Assembly: GCF_910596095.1 (NCBI RefSeq)
Contig: NC_056538.1
Coordinates: 34,522,922 to 34,586,921, forward strand
Source of the DNA: Thunnus maccoyii
Lineage: Eukaryota; Chordata; Actinopteri; Scombriformes; Scombridae
Direction: 5' to 3'
Length of the DNA stretch: 64,000 nt
The notes beneath the pieces are model-generated. The model saw nothing but the letters and a program-made list of their open reading frames with translations, ran no database searches and had not been told where the DNA came from. A program made the translations under genes and the position numbers. Positions within the stretch are counted from its first letter, which is position 1; each line of letters opens with the position of its first letter. Of the stretch, positions 1-10,159 are shown piece by piece.

Positions 1-950
1 TCACAAAAGCAGGGTCTGTAGAGGATTTTCTTAATCATTTTTATTCCAAAATACTCAGGGTCTTACATGCAGTAGCACCTGTTAAGACTAAAATAATTTC
101 TGGCAAACAGAAAGCACCATGGAGAAATGCTATAACAGCATATGAGAAGAGAGAATGCAGGAAAGCAGAGCCAAGATGGAGAAAAACTAAACTTCAGATT
201 GACTATGACATCTACAAAGAGAAACTTGTCTCTTCAACTCTGAGTTATGCAGGACTAGGTATTCCCATTCCACTAGTATCATTAATGGAAATATAATCAT
301 GCTCTATTTGCCACTCTTGATCCCCTACTGCAGTCATCCTCTGACTTTCTGTCAGCTAAAAAATGTAAGGAGTTTGCCTAGTTCTTCCATCACAAAATTG
401 AAAATATCAGACCAAGTATTAGCTCCACTCTGCCCAGCAAAAACAATACAATCTTATCACCCTCTGCAAAAAGAATGGTCTTTATGTCTGACTTTACTGC
501 AATTAATAACAAACTCTTGAAGAAATAGTGCAGCATCTTATCGTAGCTTCCACATGCTCACTGAATACTCTGCCTGCAAGCTTTTTAAAACAGGTTTTTA
601 GCACTTTGGCAGTGGATTTGTTCCATATTGTAAATGACTCACTACTCTCTTTCCAGCATCACTAAAAACTGTAGTTGTCCCCCCCCCCCCCCCCCCCCCC
701 CCCGAAAGAGAGAAACCTGGATGCTTCAATACTAAACAACTATAGGCCTATCTCAAATCTTTCCTCCATGAGCAAGATTATTGAGAAAGTATTTTTTAAT
801 CAAATCAGTCATTTCTGTCAACTGTCCTGGTGTTATTGGATCTTAGTGCAGCATTTGACACTGTGGATCATGATATACTTCTACCTCTTCAGGTCATATT
901 TAGAAGGCAGGGGATATGTAGTCAGCATTTGCAATTATGAATCCAAAAGA
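1..950 (+). mobile_element. Degenerate LINE (L2/CR1-like) ORF2 remnant
   Basis: Plus-strand reading gives pieces typical of a non-LTR retrotransposon polymerase. An early piece has the APWRNA and KRECRKAE segments found between endonuclease and reverse transcriptase. At about 735-800 there is an RT block beginning NNYRPISNL. At about 835-880 lie remnants of the motif that normally reads [12 protein letters not shown]. Pieces are in different frames, so the copy is dead. It enters from outside the window on the left. The L2/CR1/Rex1 group is inferred from RT wording; the exact family is not resolved. Confidence 0.7.
679..703. repeat. Poly-C run (25 C)
   Basis: A pure run of about 25 cytosines lies inside the LINE remnant. 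It can be misread as a proline-rich peptide start. Its length is likely to be unstable or uncertain in assembly. Confidence 0.95.
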
Positions 951-970
951 ACTGCTATGACTTATGGATA

Positions 971-1373
971 CCAAATCGTGGAGGTATTTAAACAGACAGA
1001 CGACAGCAGATCAGACACAGATTGACTTTCCTGCTGCATCAATACATGATGACATGAGGAACACGAGGAAATAAATGAGGTTAAAACAATGATTAAACTA
1101 ACAAAGGAAATAAATCTGCACAGCTTCTAGCTGCTGCCAGCAGCAGGATCAGAACCTTGGAGAGCTGATCAAGTCCTGAGAACTGTGTATGATGATTTTT
1201 TACATGATTAAAATTAATGATTTAATTTCTGAACAATATTTAATAAATATTCTTTGATATTTTTGAGAGTACAGTGATCAGGTTTCCATACTTTCAGCAT
1301 TAAAACCCTGCTGATTTGACCTGTTACTCCATGACTGAACAAAATGATTTTAAAGAAACCAAAGCTGTAATTA
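971..1373. repeat. Copy 1 of a ~400-bp dispersed direct repeat
   Basis: This stretch is near-identical in the same orientation to 5662-6083. Both run from CCAAATCGTGG to AAAGCTGTAATTA and differ by a few substitutions and short indels. No coding potential is seen. In the second location the repeat sits inside a GGGCCCT-ended element. Confidence 0.85.
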
Positions 1374-1379
1374 CCATTT

Positions 1380-2705
1380 GAGTTATTACAACGTTTTTAA
1401 CAACTTCTTTTCAGCACAGTGTCATAAGTCATGTATCAAAGTTTGAAGTCGATACCATTAACGCCCTCGGAGGAAATAGCTTTTTTTCAGAGGCCGAAAT
1501 TGAGGCAAAGTCTTATTTTGAAATGCTAATTGCGCACTTCCTGTTGGATTTAGGTCAGGGGGTGTTAGCGTATGATTTGTAGGTCTTGATGAGACGAATA
1601 ATTGAGTTTTGGTTCTCTCTCCAGCCTCCCTGGCGGCATCCTGCTGCTGCTGCACTGCACAGTCCAGATAATTACTCCCATTAGCTTAACAACAGTCCTT
1701 AACAGTCCTTCCATGGATGTATACAGAATCCTTCAGGCTGCTACAACAAGCCAGCTGTTGCATTGGCTAATGCAAGGAGCTATCTACTGCTGCTACTCCG
1801 CTTTACAGTGGAGAGAATTGAGGATGAATTGTGGAAACTATCATTGGACCAACTCGATGTCAATATTGCATTCTGGTTGTTGATTGGTTAGGGAGGCTGT
1901 CCTCCCTTAGAGTGACATTTTACGTGTCTCTTCCAAAGAAGAGAGAAAAAATATGTTGTAAATAATACAGAGATTTGGTAATGGTTTATTTCAACCAAAT
2001 ATTCTTTTTATATTTGGATCTCCTTCTTGCCTCTCAAAAAATAGAGGAGGATCAACCTCCTCTGCCTCTATGGACAAGCCTCCACTGTGTGTGCCACACA
2101 CCCCTCCCCCCCTTTCTTCCCTCCTTTCTCTCTCCCACTCATTTGGAGAGGAGAATGTTAAAGTACTCTTCTTGTGAAATCTCCTCATAAATCCCATTAC
2201 TTTGACCAAATCTTACATAAAAAATCAAATTTTTTTGTGGGAAATTTCATCGCGAATCCATTGATACAGGTTTGAAAGTGGTCAGACTTATAGTTTAGAT
2301 GTCAGAAACCTCAGTTTGACACAAAGTCCATGCCCAGAGATTGCCTCCCCATTGGTTTACATTGTAAGGTGTGATGTGGCACTGCAACTTTCAGGGCTTA
2401 TAAAATCTAAACCGTTCGAGTTATTACAAAGTTTTTAACAACTTTTGTTCAGCACAGTGTCATAAGTCATGGATCAAAGTTGGAAGCCGATACCATTAAC
2501 GCCCTAGGAGGAGATAGCATTTGTTCGGAGTCCAAAATTGGCGCAAAGTCATACTTTGATGGGCTTATTGTGGACTTCCTGTTGGATTTAGGTCAGGGGT
2601 GTTAGTGTATGATTTGTAGGTCTTGATGAGATGAATAATTGCGTTTTGGTTTGATCTCTGTACGATATTCCTATGGGACGTGGCCCCTTTGGGGCTCAGG
2701 CCCTA
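1380..2705. repeat. Unclassified teleost interspersed repeat with internal insert
   Basis: The segment starting GAGTTATTACAA occurs twice here (about 1380-1615 and 2416-2650) and again at 63200-63450. Between the two copies lies a roughly 600-bp insert (about 1615-2210) that recurs at 62455-63020. The family matches the repeats at 60256-60600 and 63680-64000. No protein domain is recognised. The short frames here are not supported as genes. The class (SINE-like or DNA-transposon derivative) is unresolved. Confidence 0.6.
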
Positions 2706-2707
2706 AT

Positions 2708-2721
2708 AAAGAAAGAAAGAC

Positions 2722-2768
<47 letters not shown>

Positions 2769-2770
2769 AA
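2708..2770. repeat. (GAAA)n microsatellite
   Basis: About fifteen GAAA tetranucleotides directly follow the AGGCCCTAATAAAG end of the interspersed repeat, like a simple-sequence tail. The lysine-rich frame across it is an artefact. Confidence 0.95.
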
Positions 2771-3330
2771 CAAACAAACAAAGAAACACACGAAAAACAG
2801 TAGGGTTTGTTTTACAGTAGTCCTCTGCCTTTTGGGCTCGGTCCGTAATAAATTAATTCAATACCAGAAAATGCTCTTTACTAATATGCACATGTTTGTG
2901 ACAAACAGGTGCTTAAGTAATTCTCACAAGGAAATTTGAAACATTTGACTATGATCAACAGTATCACAGAATCTAGATTAGTGTTGAAACAGTCCATTAA
3001 TCTACAGTAAATCATCTATTCTACTATGAAAGGATTTGCAGCTTTTCTCTGTTTTACATAATAACATTGTAGAAGGTTAACCTCTAACTTCCAATTTGAA
3101 ATTTTGTTTTTTTTTTGTTGTGTTTTTTTTTTTAATAATGTCTTTAAATAAGAAAAAAAATCTTGTACCTGCAGTCATACTGTGGCATTATATATGCTCT
3201 TGTTCCTGTAAAGTTTGAATGCACAACTTTCAGACTTTTAGGATTTTAGACTTTCTCCTAGATCAAATGAAAAGATAAAAACATCACAAAGCAAAGCATA
3301 ACAAGATCACCTGTCACTGACTGCAAAGTG
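2771..3330. other. No gene seen
   Basis: AT-rich DNA with T-rich runs near 3105-3135. No coding, RNA or repeat structure is recognised beyond short homopolymers. Confidence 0.6.
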
Positions 3331-3551
3331 ATACATTTGGTCATAATTTGTTTGGGGAGAAAAATCAACCCAAACCTATGTTGATGTTGTCCGACCTGCA
3401 TGTTTAATAACCTTACTGTCCACACGCTCACACTAAACTAGACACATTGTGACTGTTGACACTGGTGGAGTCAGAGGAGACGTTAATTTATTGCTTTTAC
3501 ATGTTAGCAAAGCTGAACTGAATAAATGTGTCGGCTGCCCTACACTTTACC

Positions 3552-3672
3552 ACACAACAGACGTTTACATATCAGACGGATTTTGGACATTTTCAGCCCA
3601 TACAGTACAGGAGTGAAGAGCGGCTGGCATGTTAGAAAGTATACAGATAATAAATATCCAACATATCTGGTA
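3552..3672 (-). pseudogene. 3' relic of an OR-B-like olfactory receptor
   Basis: Minus-strand reading encodes the TM7 end and tail of an OR: a QPLFTPVLYG segment followed by LKMSKIR, nearly base-identical to the end of OR-B at 10160-10288. It lies immediately downstream of the stop of OR-A, which has its own different C-terminus. The flank beyond (about 3330-3551) also matches the OR-B 3' flank at 9966-10160. The matching 5' piece is at 4836-4928, so OR-A sits between the two ends of a broken OR-B-like gene. Confidence 0.85.
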
Positions 3673-3681
3673 ACATTTTTT

Positions 3682-4599
3682 TCAACATAAGACATGTTTA
3701 CATGTATTTCGTATGTTTGACATTTTCATTCCATACATGATTGGATTCAGAAGTGGCTGCAGTACTGCGAAATATAATGACAGAATGACTTGCAGCACAT
3801 TGGGCAAACTGCTCAATTCAAACCTGCTCAGTAATATTTGAAAACAACACCCAAAAGAGAAGTTGAGCAGGGAAGCAAGGTGAGGTGTGCAGGTACTGAC
3901 AGCTTTCCTTCTGGTCTGTTTAGAACCAGAAAAACAAACTTTAAGAATCCTTAAGTACGTGTAAAAAATTAAAATGAGAGGAATAATGACTGAAATAACA
4001 GTGTAAATGAGTCCATAGATGTTATTGATTGTGGTGTCAGAGCATGCCAGTTTAACAATGTGGTAGTTTCCACAGTAAACTTTGTTAATGATGTTTCCAC
4101 ACAGCTGTAAAGGAGCACTCAAAGATATCAAAACAAGAATTGCAAGAAAAGAGAATAACCACGTTACAGTGATAAGTGTAGCAACCTTCTTAGTGGTCAT
4201 ACGTGTGTTATATTGCAGAGGAAAACAGATAGCGAGGTATCTGTCATAAGCCATGAGGAATAAGTTTAAAAATTCAACACACACATAAGAATACAACCAT
4301 AAAATCTGCAGGAAACAAAAGAAAACAGAAACAGTGTGAATGTCAGAGAGGATCTGAACCAGAAGGAATGGAAACAACCCTGTACTACCAAACAGTTCAT
4401 TTACAAACAGGCTGCACAGAAAAAGGTACATAGGTTCATGTAAGCTTCTGTTCATACAGATAACCACAATGAGCAAAACATTGGCACAAACTATTAACAT
4501 ATATAAAGACAAAATGATCATAAAATACAAATATTTAAAAACTCCAGTGTCAACATAGGCAGCAAGTGTGAAATATGAAACCTGTGTGGAGTTGATCAT
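3682..4599 (-). CDS. Olfactory receptor OR-A (intact, teleost type)
   Basis: Seven-transmembrane class A GPCR of the odorant receptor family, expected in the membrane of olfactory sensory neurons and coupled to a G protein. It is a single uninterrupted coding exon of 305 residues, usual for ORs. Visible motifs: N-glycosylation site NST at 3-5, LHEPMY at 53-58 after TM1, MAYDRYLAIC at 116-125 at the end of TM3, KAVSTCTPHL at 232-241 entering TM6, and NPIMYG at 285-290 in TM7. Conserved extracellular cysteines are present. The start is the MINSTQ methionine shared with OR-B and OR-C. Wording of the second helix suggests the teleost delta group, which is an inference. The first 90 residues are almost identical to OR-B; the C-terminal part is its own. 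The ligand is unknown. OR-A is flanked on both sides by pieces of another OR. Confidence 0.95.
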   Translation of the reverse strand: MINSTQVSYFTLAAYVDTGVFKYLYFMIILSLYMLIVCANVLLIVVICMNRSLHEPMYLFLCSLFVNELFGSTGLFPFLLVQILSDIHTVSVFFCFLQILWLYSYVCVEFLNLFLMAYDRYLAICFPLQYNTRMTTKKVATLITVTWLFSFLAILVLISLSAPLQLCGNIINKVYCGNYHIVKLACSDTTINNIYGLIYTVISVIIPLILIFYTYLRILKVCFSGSKQTRRKAVSTCTPHLASLLNFSFGCCFQILLSRFELSSLPNVLQVILSLYFAVLQPLLNPIMYGMKMSNIRNTCKHVLC

Positions 4600-4785
4600 G
4601 ATCCTTCTGACTCATAAAAAGCAACATTTCACAGGGTGTAACATTTAATGTCCTTTAAGCCTACACTTGTTCAGGACAATGCATAACTAAAGCATTAAAC
4701 ACATACAGATAGTATTCTGTCACCACCATCCCCTTGTGTAAAATCTGTGTAATACTACGGTAAGACACTCAGACTGTGAGTTCTT

Positions 4786-4832
4786 CCTGACTGAGCTGAA
4801 ACTCTGATCTGCTTCCTTTAAACTTTTCAAAC
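4786..4832 (-). promoter_or_regulatory. OR-A core promoter candidate
   Basis: On the minus strand this is a GTTTGAAAAGTTTAAAGG stretch followed by an AGCAG-rich segment and a GCTCAGTCAGGA-like segment. The same order is found upstream of OR-B, OR-C, OR-D, OR-E and OR-F. The TTTAAA core is TATA-like. This copy ends abruptly where the 5' OR relic begins, so the upstream GC-containing half of the conserved block is missing. Confidence 0.5.
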
Positions 4833-4835
4833 TTA

Positions 4836-4928
4836 AACAAAATGATCATAAAATACAAATATTTAAAAACTCCAGTGTCAACATAGACAGCAAGTGTGAA
4901 ATATGAAACCTGTGTGGAGTTTATCATG
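4836..4928 (-). pseudogene. 5' relic of an OR-B-like olfactory receptor (first ~30 codons)
   Basis: Minus-strand sequence encodes MINSTQVSYFTLA and continues into TM1, then stops matching at about 4836, where OR-A promoter sequence takes over. It is almost identical to the starts of OR-A and OR-B. Its upstream DNA (4929-5290) is nearly identical to the OR-B upstream region (11087-11430), so this is the 5' end of a close OR-B duplicate and not part of OR-A. Confidence 0.85.
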
Positions 4929-5290
4929 ATCCTCCTGACCTAAAAACTTGTTATGTTACATTTAGATTTCTAAAGGCTTAGTTTTCCTTTAAACCTACAC
5001 TGAGCTAAAGTATTAAACACACAGAGAGCATACAGTTAAGAAATGCATCATCAAGAAAACAACAAACATTCATTCACATATATAAAATCTGTATCAGACT
5101 AGGGTTAAGATATTACACACTGTGTGAATCCAAACATTCACCTGCTGCAGGCAGACTGAGTCCCTCCTGACTGAGCTGAAACTCTGCTTCTGCTTCTTTT
5201 AAACTTTTCAAACAGCAGACGCCCACAGCAGCAGACTGACTTTATTATCACAGGAACCAACAGTTGATACTGATCTCTGATTCATGTCAA
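4929..5290 (-). promoter_or_regulatory. Orphan promoter/5' region of the OR-B-like relic
   Basis: Near-identical to 11087-11430 upstream of OR-B. It includes the conserved OR promoter block at about 5165-5245: CTGCTGTGGGCG, then a TATA-like AAGTTTAAAAG, then an AGAAGCAGAAGCAGAG segment. It still points toward OR-A, through the 5' relic, so it could in principle drive a transcript reaching OR-A. That is an inference. Confidence 0.6.
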
Positions 5291-5466
5291 TAAAAGAGCC
5301 ACCTTTTGTTTTGCACAAAGTGAAAATATAGCTCACTGAAAAAAAAATGGCTCATGTTTAAAATAATACATGTAATAATACATGTTTTTAATATAGGAAC
5401 AATATTAAATCTGCTATTGCAGTTTGGTTTCAAACATACTCTGATTTGTTACTTATTAAACTCATA

Positions 5467-6535
5467 GGGCCCTGTCTCACACCAGGATGTGCAGCAGCAC
5501 ACCGACATTCAAAAGATTACAAATAAAAGGATTACAATGTGAAAGATTATTATTGTGTACATTAACATACTTTAAAAATTACATGTCATAATGCTTAGTC
5601 ATAATATTTATAAGAATTAACTAATTGCAGTAATGACGGATAAAATTGTCTAATTATTTGACCAAATCGTGGCAAAACACGGAGGTATTTAAACAGACAG
5701 ACGACAACAGATCAGACTCAGATCGACTTTTCTTCTGCATCAATACATGATGACATGAGGAACACGAGGAAATAAATGAGGTTAACACAATGAATAAACT
5801 AACAAAGGAAATAAATCTGCAGAGCTTCTAGCTGCTGCCAGCAGCAGGATCAGAACCTTGGAGAACTGATCAAGTCCTGATAACTGTGTTAATAATTCTT
5901 TACATGATTAAAATTAATGATTTATAATGACGATTAATTTTTGAACAATATTTAACAAATATTCTTTAACATTTTGAGAGTACAGTGATCAGGTTTCCAT
6001 ACTTTCAGCAATTAAAACCCTGCTGGTTTGACCTGTTACTCCATGACTCAAAACAATTTTAAAGAAACCAAAGCTGTAATTAAAAAATAAACCTTTTCAA
6101 AAACCAAACAAAAATACATTTGCAACAAATGAATGAACAAGATCTCTTAAACTGGTGGTCTGGGGCCACTGGAGGGTCCAGGAGCAGCAGTGTGCTCGTT
6201 ATGGATCATGCGCTTTCACTTTGTGCACGAGCAGATCCGTTTCCTCTGCAGAGAAGCTTCCTTCTTACTACTTGGTAAATGCACCATTATAATAGCAATC
6301 CGCCAAGGTTCAAGCACACCTGGCTCTTAAAGGGAATGGGAGACGACACTCAGATTGGTTTATTGCACATTACGCCGAAAACACACCCATGATTACTAGG
6401 AGATTATGGACAACCCCTTTGAACCATGCGCCTGGCGCATCGACCATTTTTTCCGCTGTTAAAATAGCAAAAGTGGATTTGGACACACCCTAAATGCATT
6501 TGTGCCATGCGCTTTAGATCATTGAAATAGGGCCC
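5467..6535. mobile_element. Candidate DNA transposon-like element with GGGCCCT ends
   Basis: Both ends start GGGCCCT when read inward (GGGCCCTGTCTC left, GGGCCCTATTTC right), and ATA flanks both sides, so a 3-bp target duplication is possible. No transposase frame is present, so any such element is non-autonomous. It contains the dispersed repeat at 5662-6083. The inverted match is short and the class is uncertain. Confidence 0.4.
5662..6083. repeat. Copy 2 of the ~400-bp dispersed direct repeat
   Basis: Near-identical to 971-1373 in the same orientation, with a few small indels. It is nested within the GGGCCCT-ended element. It is non-coding. Confidence 0.85.
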
Positions 6536-6796
6536 ATAAAGCCCTCTATAGATTTTCTTTTTTAAATGTTTAAATGTTCTGAATGTAAATGAATGCTAGT
6601 GTTCATAGAGTGCTTTGGTATTACTGTGTCTGATTATGGTCATATCATTAAAGCCTTTTCAGTTTGAAATTGAAATTTAATGAGACAGGGAAGTCAATAA
6701 AAATCTTTTTGTTAGCAGAATACGCGCTTTGAGTCCCGTATTTTGGAGCTCCTCTCCACCTGGTATTAACGTGATCTGGAAAAACAATTAAAACAT
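6536..6796. other. No gene seen
   Basis: AT-rich spacer between the GGGCCCT-ended element and the (ATCA)n tail of the next LINE. Nothing else is recognised. Confidence 0.6.
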
Positions 6797-9790
6797 ATCA
6801 ATCAATCAATCAATCAATCAATTTTTATTTATATAGCGCCAAATCACAACAAAAGTCATCTCAGGGCACTTTTTACATAAAGCAGGTCAAGACTGTACTC
6901 TTTAATTTACAGAGACCCAACAATTCCCCCATGAGCAGCACTTGGCGACAGCGGTAAGGAAAAACTCCCCTTTAACGGGTAGAAACCTCAAGCAGAGCCT
7001 GGCTCTAGGTGGGCGCCATCTGCTTTGACCGGTTGGGTTGAGAGAGAGAAAGAAAGAGGGAAAGTGTGGGGTGGGGGGGGGACAGAGTAACAACAATCAT
7101 AACAATAACAATAACAGCAGCAATAGCAGCAGCAATAGCCAGGGAAGGATGCCAACAGGACTGCGAAGGACTGCGGAGGCTCGGCCCAGAACCCAGGGTT
7201 TCCTGCGAGATGAGAAAGCACAAAAAACTCCGGGGAAGAAGCAAAGTTAGTGACATGCATTGATGTTATATGAATGCATACAAATGGAGAGGAGGAGGAG
7301 GAGAGAGAGCAGTCTGGGCCTATAGCAGCATAACTAAGGGCTGGGCCTGGTCGGCCCTAACTATAAGCTTTATCAAAAAGGAAAGTTTTAAGCCTACTCT
7401 TAAACATAGAGAGGGTGTCTGCACCCTGGCCCAAATCTGGAAGATGGTTCCAACAATGCAATTGTTAGCTTAGCAGCAGCTAACTCAGCTGTTTTTGCAT
7501 GTGTGTACACAACGGTGTCATCTGCATACATTTGTAGTTCTACATCATGACACTGTTGAGAGAGATCATTAATATATAGGCTAAATAATAGGGGACCTAA
7601 CACTGACCCTTGTGGAGCACCCATTGTGCACTTCATGTTACTGGACAGTGTGTCACCAACTTTAACACATTGTCTCCTATTAGATAAATATGAAGACATC
7701 CATGCCAGCGCTCTAGATGAGAAGTTAAATTTAGAGAGTTTGATATTAAAAGATTATGATTGAGTGTGTCGAATGCTTAATGCAGATCTAAAGCACCAAC
7801 TAGTCCTCCTTTGTCAAGTCTTGATTTAATTTGCTCTATTAAGTGCAAGGTAGCAGTTTCAGTGGAATGATTTGCTATAAAGCCAAATTGCATACAATGT
7901 AGACCAAAATTGCTTGTATTATGAAATGTTGTCAGTTGTTTAATGAAAACTTTCTCAGCAACCTTTGAGAGTACTGGCAGTATACTTATTGGTCTGTAGT
8001 TACTGGCTTCAAGGCGGTCTCCAGATTTAAAAATAGGCGTGACAACGGCACATTTCCAGTCATCAGGAAAGGAGCTGTGTTTAAAAGACAAGTTAATTAA
8101 ATGAGCAATAGGGGGAGTTAAAATACCTTTGTGTGATTTGACAAACATGGTGTCAAATGTCGAAAGCATCTCTACTTTTGGAGCTTTTTAAGGAGCTGAT
8201 GATTTTATTTACTTGTAACTCATTAGTTTCTAAAACCTGACCTGTAGCATCTATAGGAACAACATCCAGTTTCCTTTTTGTAATTTTTTTTCCTAACTCA
8301 TATACAGACTCAAGAAAAAATTATTAAAGACAGAAGCAACAGTAAGATGATCTTCAATTAACTTTCCCTGTACTTTGAGTTTAAAATCTTCTAAAAATTT
8401 TGGGTCCCTCCTTGTGGGATTATCAATGTTTTTCCAGATCAATTTACTGTTGCCTTTATCCTCATTCAAAATATTGGGATAAAAATGAGATTTAGCTTCT
8501 CTCAGCTCTTGGATAACTTTGTTCCTTAAACCTTTATAAATCAGCATGTCGGTGTCTCTTCTAGTTTTAATTGCCTTCCTTAGTGCAGCATCTCTAGATT
8601 TCATTAGTTTCCACAAGTTTTCATTAATCCATGGTAAATTGTTTTTATTTTTAGATTTCATCTGTATCCTTACATTAAATCTTTCCCTCACAGAGTTGAT
8701 TCTGTGAGTAAAAGTATCACAGCCATAGTCCAGATCATCAGAGGACAGAACATCATCCCAGTTCAAGCTGTTAATTTCATTGGTAAATTCTTCTTGCTTA
8801 GCTCTGGGTATGCACTGAAGGATCATTGTCTTAGTTGCTGTGGTCTTCAATCTACTTTTAGTCAATTTTCTTGCACATGGGGTTAGGTTATGATCTGATA
8901 AACCAGTGCCAGAAGGGGGCCTATAGACACCTATGATGTTAAAAGACATTTGTTGGGATAACATTATTTTTATTCCACATATTCTAATGTGTTACCCACA
9001 TTATAAACCACATGTTCACATTTGATGTTGTCTCTCACATAAAAAAGCACTCCTCCTCCTCTTCCATCAGGTCTGTCTCTTCTGAAACATTGGTATCCGG
9101 CACCATGAATACATGAAACCACATTTCAGTCAGACAGAGAAAGTCCAGATTTGAATCAGACACAAGATGAGTTAGCTGATTGCTCTTTGCAGTAATGCTT
9201 CTGATGTTAAAATGTCCACCGAAGGGCCCCTCACTGCATTGTTTCAATACACAGGTGTGTCAGCAGCAGGTTTTGTGAGAGAGACACTGGACCTATCAAG
9301 GTTTCCACAGCCCAGTAGCGAAAAATTATTCATTGAGACATCATGCGTTGTGTTAACAAAGTTTAGTCTGTTAAGGGAGAAGCCCGGCTCAGAAAGTTGC
9401 TGCTCATTCATCACTGGCACCAGAGGAGTTCCAGACACACTCGGGCACAAATCAGCATCGCAGTTCTGCAGCACTACAGGTGTCACTGATCCAGGATTTA
9501 GCTGAACATCTCCAGAGAGCAGGATCAGCATGCAGAGGAGACCTGCTATTCTCCAAAATGGGGTGACAGATGACCGATCCACTGGATCAGTGATTCGCTG
9601 TGGTACCTGGGCTCGTCCGCACGCAGGACAGAGGAATAGATTGCAAAATATCCCAGTAAGTCATGATGAGCATCAGCAGGCCATGATCCAGCATTTGTCT
9701 CAAGCTCAATCACTCAGTGTCCCAGTTTTTTTCCATCAGTGACACGCACAGGCAAAACAGCAATGATAACCAACAGTAATCAGTGAAAAA
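6797..9790 (-). mobile_element. Decayed, chimeric L2-like LINE
   Basis: Minus-strand non-LTR retrotransposon, 5' end near 9790 and (ATTG)n tail at 6797-6822. Order from the 5' end: an N-terminal hydrophobic segment with a 2A-like motif (about 9480-9582), endonuclease remnants (CLTEMW near 9150; VYRPPSGTGLSDHN near 8900-8940), a linker (8290-8870), RT blocks NYRPISILPVLSK and HSTETA (7777-8169), and [13 protein letters not shown] plus YADD (7400-7699). Several frame changes and stops separate these pieces, so it is dead. From about 7451 to 6797 the sequence switches to the C-terminal/3' end of the other L2 family seen at 24939-25610, so the copy is a chimera of two L2 lineages. Confidence 0.85.
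9487..9528 (-). other. 2A-like (ribosome-skipping) motif in LINE N-terminus
   Basis: Minus-strand reading gives LILLSGDVQLNPGS just after a hydrophobic stretch. The family consensus for 2A-type peptides is D-(V/I)-x-x-N-P-G with a following P; here the final P is S. 2A-like motifs at the N-terminus of APE-type LINE proteins are known from other animals. The S for P change probably reflects decay of this copy. Confidence 0.65.
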
Positions 9791-10159
9791 TCCACAATAC
9801 AGGTCTGATTACAAGTAAGTCAGCTAATATACATTCAACAAAGTACACATTTTGCATCATTTACATCATGAGTCAGGCTGAGTCACCAAGTGCACATACA
9901 CAGTTATTCAAAAAAATGTCCCTACCAAAGTTAAAACCAAACATACACCCTCATTGCAAAGAAATGCATTTGGTCATAATTTGTTTGGGGAGAAAAATCA
10001 ATCGAAAACCTTTGTTGATGTTGTCCGACCTGCATGTTTATTAACCTTACTGTCCACACAGTCACACTAAACTAGACACATCATGACTGTTGACACTGGT
10101 GGAGTTCATTTACTGCTTTTACGTTAGTAAAGCTCAACTGAATAAATGTGTCGGCTGCC
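9791..10159. other. OR-B 3' flank; no gene
   Basis: From about 9966 this matches the flank at 3330-3551 downstream of the OR relic. The rest is AT-rich with nothing recognised. Confidence 0.6.

Noticed and set aside
675-1025. Proline-start frame of 116 residues
   Set aside because: Begins in a poly-C run and continues into a decayed LINE RT.
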